Source: Synura sp. LO234KE (Eukaryota; Sar; Synurophyceae; Synurales; Mallomonadaceae). From it: 10,138 nucleotides of DNA. Of this stretch, positions 7,931 through 10,138 are shown piece after piece. The translations under genes and the position numbers were made by a program. The stretch lies in contig VKHC01000076.1 of the NCBI GenBank assembly GCA_015143735.1, forward strand, positions 1 through 10,138, in the 5' to 3' direction. Within the stretch, counting starts at the first letter, position 1. Each line of letters opens with the position of its first letter. Below the pieces are notes generated by a model. The model was not told the origin of the DNA. It did not search any database and saw nothing but the letters and a program-made list of their open reading frames with translations.

Positions 7931-9583
7931 ATGATTGAGAGTAGCTTCGTAAATACTGAGGTTCCTTGGGGAGTAGCAAAGCCTGTGGAGGAGTTCAGGC
8001 ATATTATTGTTTATCCTTTCCAAATGTTCCCCAGTTAAACCTCGTGGTATTTTAGGAATTATGTTAGTTCAAGTAGACAAGATATTGTAGAAAGACACTA
8101 TCGTCAAATGAGAATGAAGCAAACATTAGACTTTACCAATAAAATGCACGCAAAATACTCTTTTATGAAACCCAGATCGAGAATGAGCATTTATGAGGCG
8201 TTTTCGGCCTTGCAAGATTATGTCGATTCTTCCGACCCGGATGTGGAATTGCCGAACATGATTCACATGCTTCAAACGGCTGAGGGCATCAGGAAGGCAG
8301 GAAAACCAGATTGGTTTCAATTGGTTGGATTGATTCACGATATGGGAAAGATTATGTTCTTGTGGGGGGATGATTCGATCGGACAGCAAGGCACTGCTAA
8401 CGGACAGCAGTGGGCTCTTGGGGGAGACACGTTTGTAGTCGGATGCAGAATACCGGACAGCATCGTGTTTCCAGAATTCAACTCGCTCAACCCAGACATG
8501 CAAAACGACATGCTCAATACTGGTGAGATCTTTTCAATGCCGTTCTAAAATTAATTTTTGCCTTATCCCTCTATTTCTTTTTTCACTAATGTCATTTATA
8601 CGTAAGAGCTGGGCATCTACACCCCGCAATGCGGAATAAATAAGTTGCGTTTCTGTTACGGCCACGATGAGTATCTCTACCAAATGCTGGTGGGTTCGTG
8701 GGGACTCCGGCCTACATGATCCATAGCTCGTGCAGCCCATGATTCCATACGACATAATAGGCGATGTCGATGTTTACCAGCGAAACTCTGGGTTCCGTTT
8801 GTATACGTAGGTGATTATGTCCGTTCTATCTTTCTCTCCAACGCCTCCCAACCATCGCCACACTTCCACGCGGTGGAGACTGGTTAACAGTCACCTCTCC
8901 ACCATTCTTTTCCCTTCTTAATCACGCATCGCTCCCTGTCAGATAGCCAACCAATGTACCATACCACAGCAAGGACTGGATATGATCCGATACCACTCTG
9001 CCTACTGTTGGCACTCGGGAGGCGCCTACCGCTGCTTCATGACCGAGGAGGACCACGACACCTTGAAATGGTATCGCGATGGGAAGGAAGGAAGGAGGAA
9101 ACCAGTGACTCAGGCGCAGCCCGAAACCATATTGCCCATCCCATCCTTCCTTCCTTACTTCGCGTTCTTCTCCCTCCCCCTGGGTTCATCTGTACAGAAC
9201 TCCTAATTCTTCCAAACATTGAAAAATGAACACGATTGTAGATCAGTCCAATACCATGTCGTGCACTATTCCTCCTCCTCACTTCATTCTTACCGTTTCC
9301 AATCGCTGATGTCCTCGCTCTTCCATAGGGTGCGGGAGTTCAACGCCTTCGACCTCTACAGTGAGTCGGAATCCAACCCAACCCATTTGCCATTCCAACA
9401 GTTTCGCTGTTACTCAATTGTGCTGCGCATTAAATTATATACGTGTGTGTGTATGTATGTGTGTTCTGTGCAGCCAAGGGTGGCAGAGGACTCGAGCGGA
9501 CGGTGGAAGAGCTCTGGCCGTACTACCAGTCGCTGATCAACAAGTACTTTCCAAACTCTCCCAACGGACAGCTTCTCTGGTAG
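7931..9583 (+). CDS. MIOX: myo-Inositol oxygenase (MIOX), six exons
   Basis: Inferred exons are 7931-7998, 8056-8522, 8607-8689, 8943-9070, 9329-9360 and 9474-9583, giving 295 aa; human MIOX has 285. The enzyme is a cytosolic di-iron oxygenase that cleaves myo-inositol with O2 to D-glucuronate. The start is the first ATG after an in-frame TAA. Motifs in order: EEFRNY (20-25), QTLDF (45-49), SDPDVELPN (82-90), IHMLQTAEGIR (92-102), LIHDMGK (115-121), GGDTFVVGC (145-153), CGINKLRFCYGHDEYLYQ (187-204), MIRYHS (220-225), WVREFNAFDLYTK (249-261), ending PYYQSLINKYFP (275-286) and a terminal Trp. The six iron ligands of the family are present as His93, His117, Asp118, His198, His224 and Asp257, and Lys121 matches the conserved active-site Lys. 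The loop at 128-140 is about 11 residues longer than in human. Intron 1 (57 nt) uses a GC donor; introns 2-5 (84, 253, 258, 113 nt) are GT-AG. Splice sites are inferred from protein alignment and look coherent in every phase. Confidence 0.95.
7999..8055 (+). other. GC-AG intron 1 of MIOX
   Basis: The preceding exon ends gaggagttcag, and the intron starts GCATATT and ends ggtattttag. Splicing here joins an Arg codon (ag + g) and gives EEFRNYVSSS, which matches the conserved N-terminal block of MIOX. Reading through would meet an in-frame TAA at 8036-8038. No nearby GT donor keeps both the frame and the conserved block. The donor is a poor match to the usual strong consensus of GC introns, so a recent GT-to-GC mutation or an assembly error is possible. 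Confidence 0.75.
9084..9156. repeat. Inverted repeat inside MIOX intron 4
   Basis: The purine word aaggaaggaagga at 9084-9096 is perfectly complementary to tccttccttcctt at 9144-9156, with 47 nt between them. The left arm starts 13 nt after the intron's GT donor (9071). In the transcript the arms could form a 13-bp hairpin near the 5' splice site. Simple-sequence expansion of GGAA is an equally good explanation. Confidence 0.7.
9441..9468 (+). repeat. Short GT-rich microsatellite in MIOX intron 5
   Basis: An imperfect run of gt and gtat units lies just before the intron 5 acceptor (ctgtgcag, AG at 9472-9473). It fills the position normally held by a polypyrimidine tract. It is likely length-variable. 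Confidence 0.7.
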
Positions 9584-9713
9584 ACGAGTAAGAACACTGG
9601 GAATATGCTCTGAACTCTCTGTTTGTTTGCTTCGGATTCTTGCGGTGTTGAGAGTGGTACAGCGACAGTTACAAATTTCGACCGAAAAACATGTAAATAT
9701 ATATTTGCAATTG

Positions 9714-9727
9714 AATAAAGAAATAAA
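9714..9727 (+). terminator. Two overlapping-range polyadenylation signals for MIOX
   Basis: AATAAA occurs at 9714-9719 and again at 9722-9727, about 130-145 nt after the MIOX stop codon, in a sharply AT-rich stretch. Position and duplication fit a 3' end signal, though cleavage sites cannot be seen. Confidence 0.6.
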
Positions 9728-10107
9728 ACAAATGGTGAATATTTATTTTATGCATCTAATCTCTATAGTGGTCCTCATCGAAACGCCGCCCTCGTACTAC
9801 AGGCCTATTCTTTCCCACGATAGTAGTAGAAATAACTAACTAGATTACCGCCACAATTGTAAAGTTTCACTAGTATGTCGGCACACGATGTTATAGTGCA
9901 CTACTAGTAGCTAAGAATTTGGGATTCATGTGTCCGGTGCCTGCCCTCGTTTCTCCTTCGAGCTCCTGGCCGCTTGACTTGGGCCACAATTTGCTACCTT
10001 GGAAGAAAAGCTATGAAATAGCGTATCATTCTGCCAGTAGTACTAGTTGGGGACGAATTTACCAACAATCTTGTCTTTATTTATTACTACGTAGAGAAAT
10101 CAAATTT
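9728..10107. other. Intergenic DNA downstream of MIOX
   Basis: No ORF with support is present. Small palindromes such as ctactagtag (9902-9911) are visible but too short to interpret. The last 35 nt (about 10073-10107) show weak, gapped, inverted similarity to 5901-5935, extending the terminal repeat inward. Confidence 0.5.
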
Positions 10108-10138
10108 ATGTCAAGTCAGACGGAGGGTCTAGACAGCA
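10108..10138 (-). repeat. Right copy of 31-nt inverted repeat, cut by window end
   Basis: The final 31 nt are the exact reverse complement of 5870-5900. The match runs to the last base, so the true repeat may continue beyond the window. If the window ends at a contig end, the break could itself have been caused by this repeat. Confidence 0.9.

Noticed and set aside
8108-8548. MIOX as a single-exon protein starting at Met 8108 and ending at 8548
   Set aside because: Conserved MIOX sequence continues upstream (FRNYVSSS, ERHYRQM) and downstream through later exons; the stop at 8546-8548 lies in intron 2.
1-10138. CRISPR array, bacterial operon or prophage
   Set aside because: No regularly spaced repeats are present, and both recognisable genes are split by spliceosomal introns.

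Overview
The window is nuclear DNA from an intron-bearing eukaryote. Two genes with small GT-AG introns (mostly 57-113 nt, two near 255 nt) can be reconstructed on the right-hand side by splicing ORF fragments until conserved families appear. The MIOX protein has a loop insertion unlike the human enzyme, and the other protein has a long Asn/Ser/Asp-rich tail. Together these suggest a protist or alga, perhaps a stramenopile, but the sequence does not settle the lineage.

Layout. Positions 1-5869 contain no gene I can support: an AT-rich stretch with short repeats (1-560), unremarkable DNA (562-2160), a small inverted repeat (2170-2226), weak minus-strand ORFs (2270-2860), and a long purine-rich block (about 3000-5690) whose opposite strand carries long ORFs that look compositional. 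A 31-nt sequence at 5870-5900 recurs in inverted orientation at the extreme right end (10108-10138), so the two genes lie between inverted repeat copies. Gene 1 (minus strand, 7781 down to 6337, five exons, 395 aa) encodes a ubiquitin-conjugating (UBC/E2) fold. It keeps the HPN motif, but the catalytic cysteine position holds Phe and the following loop is about three residues short; a disordered tail of roughly 220 residues follows. Gene 2 (plus strand, 7931-9583, six exons, 295 aa) encodes myo-inositol oxygenase (MIOX) with all six expected di-iron ligands. The two genes are divergent, with start codons 149 bp apart, so they probably share a promoter region.

Function. MIOX cleaves myo-inositol to D-glucuronate. 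The E2-like protein should belong to ubiquitin or ubiquitin-like signalling, but without the cysteine it cannot work as an ordinary E2. Nothing beyond their head-to-head arrangement links the two functions. The main points of interest are the cysteine-less E2, the inverted repeats around the gene pair, and a non-canonical GC-AG intron in MIOX.
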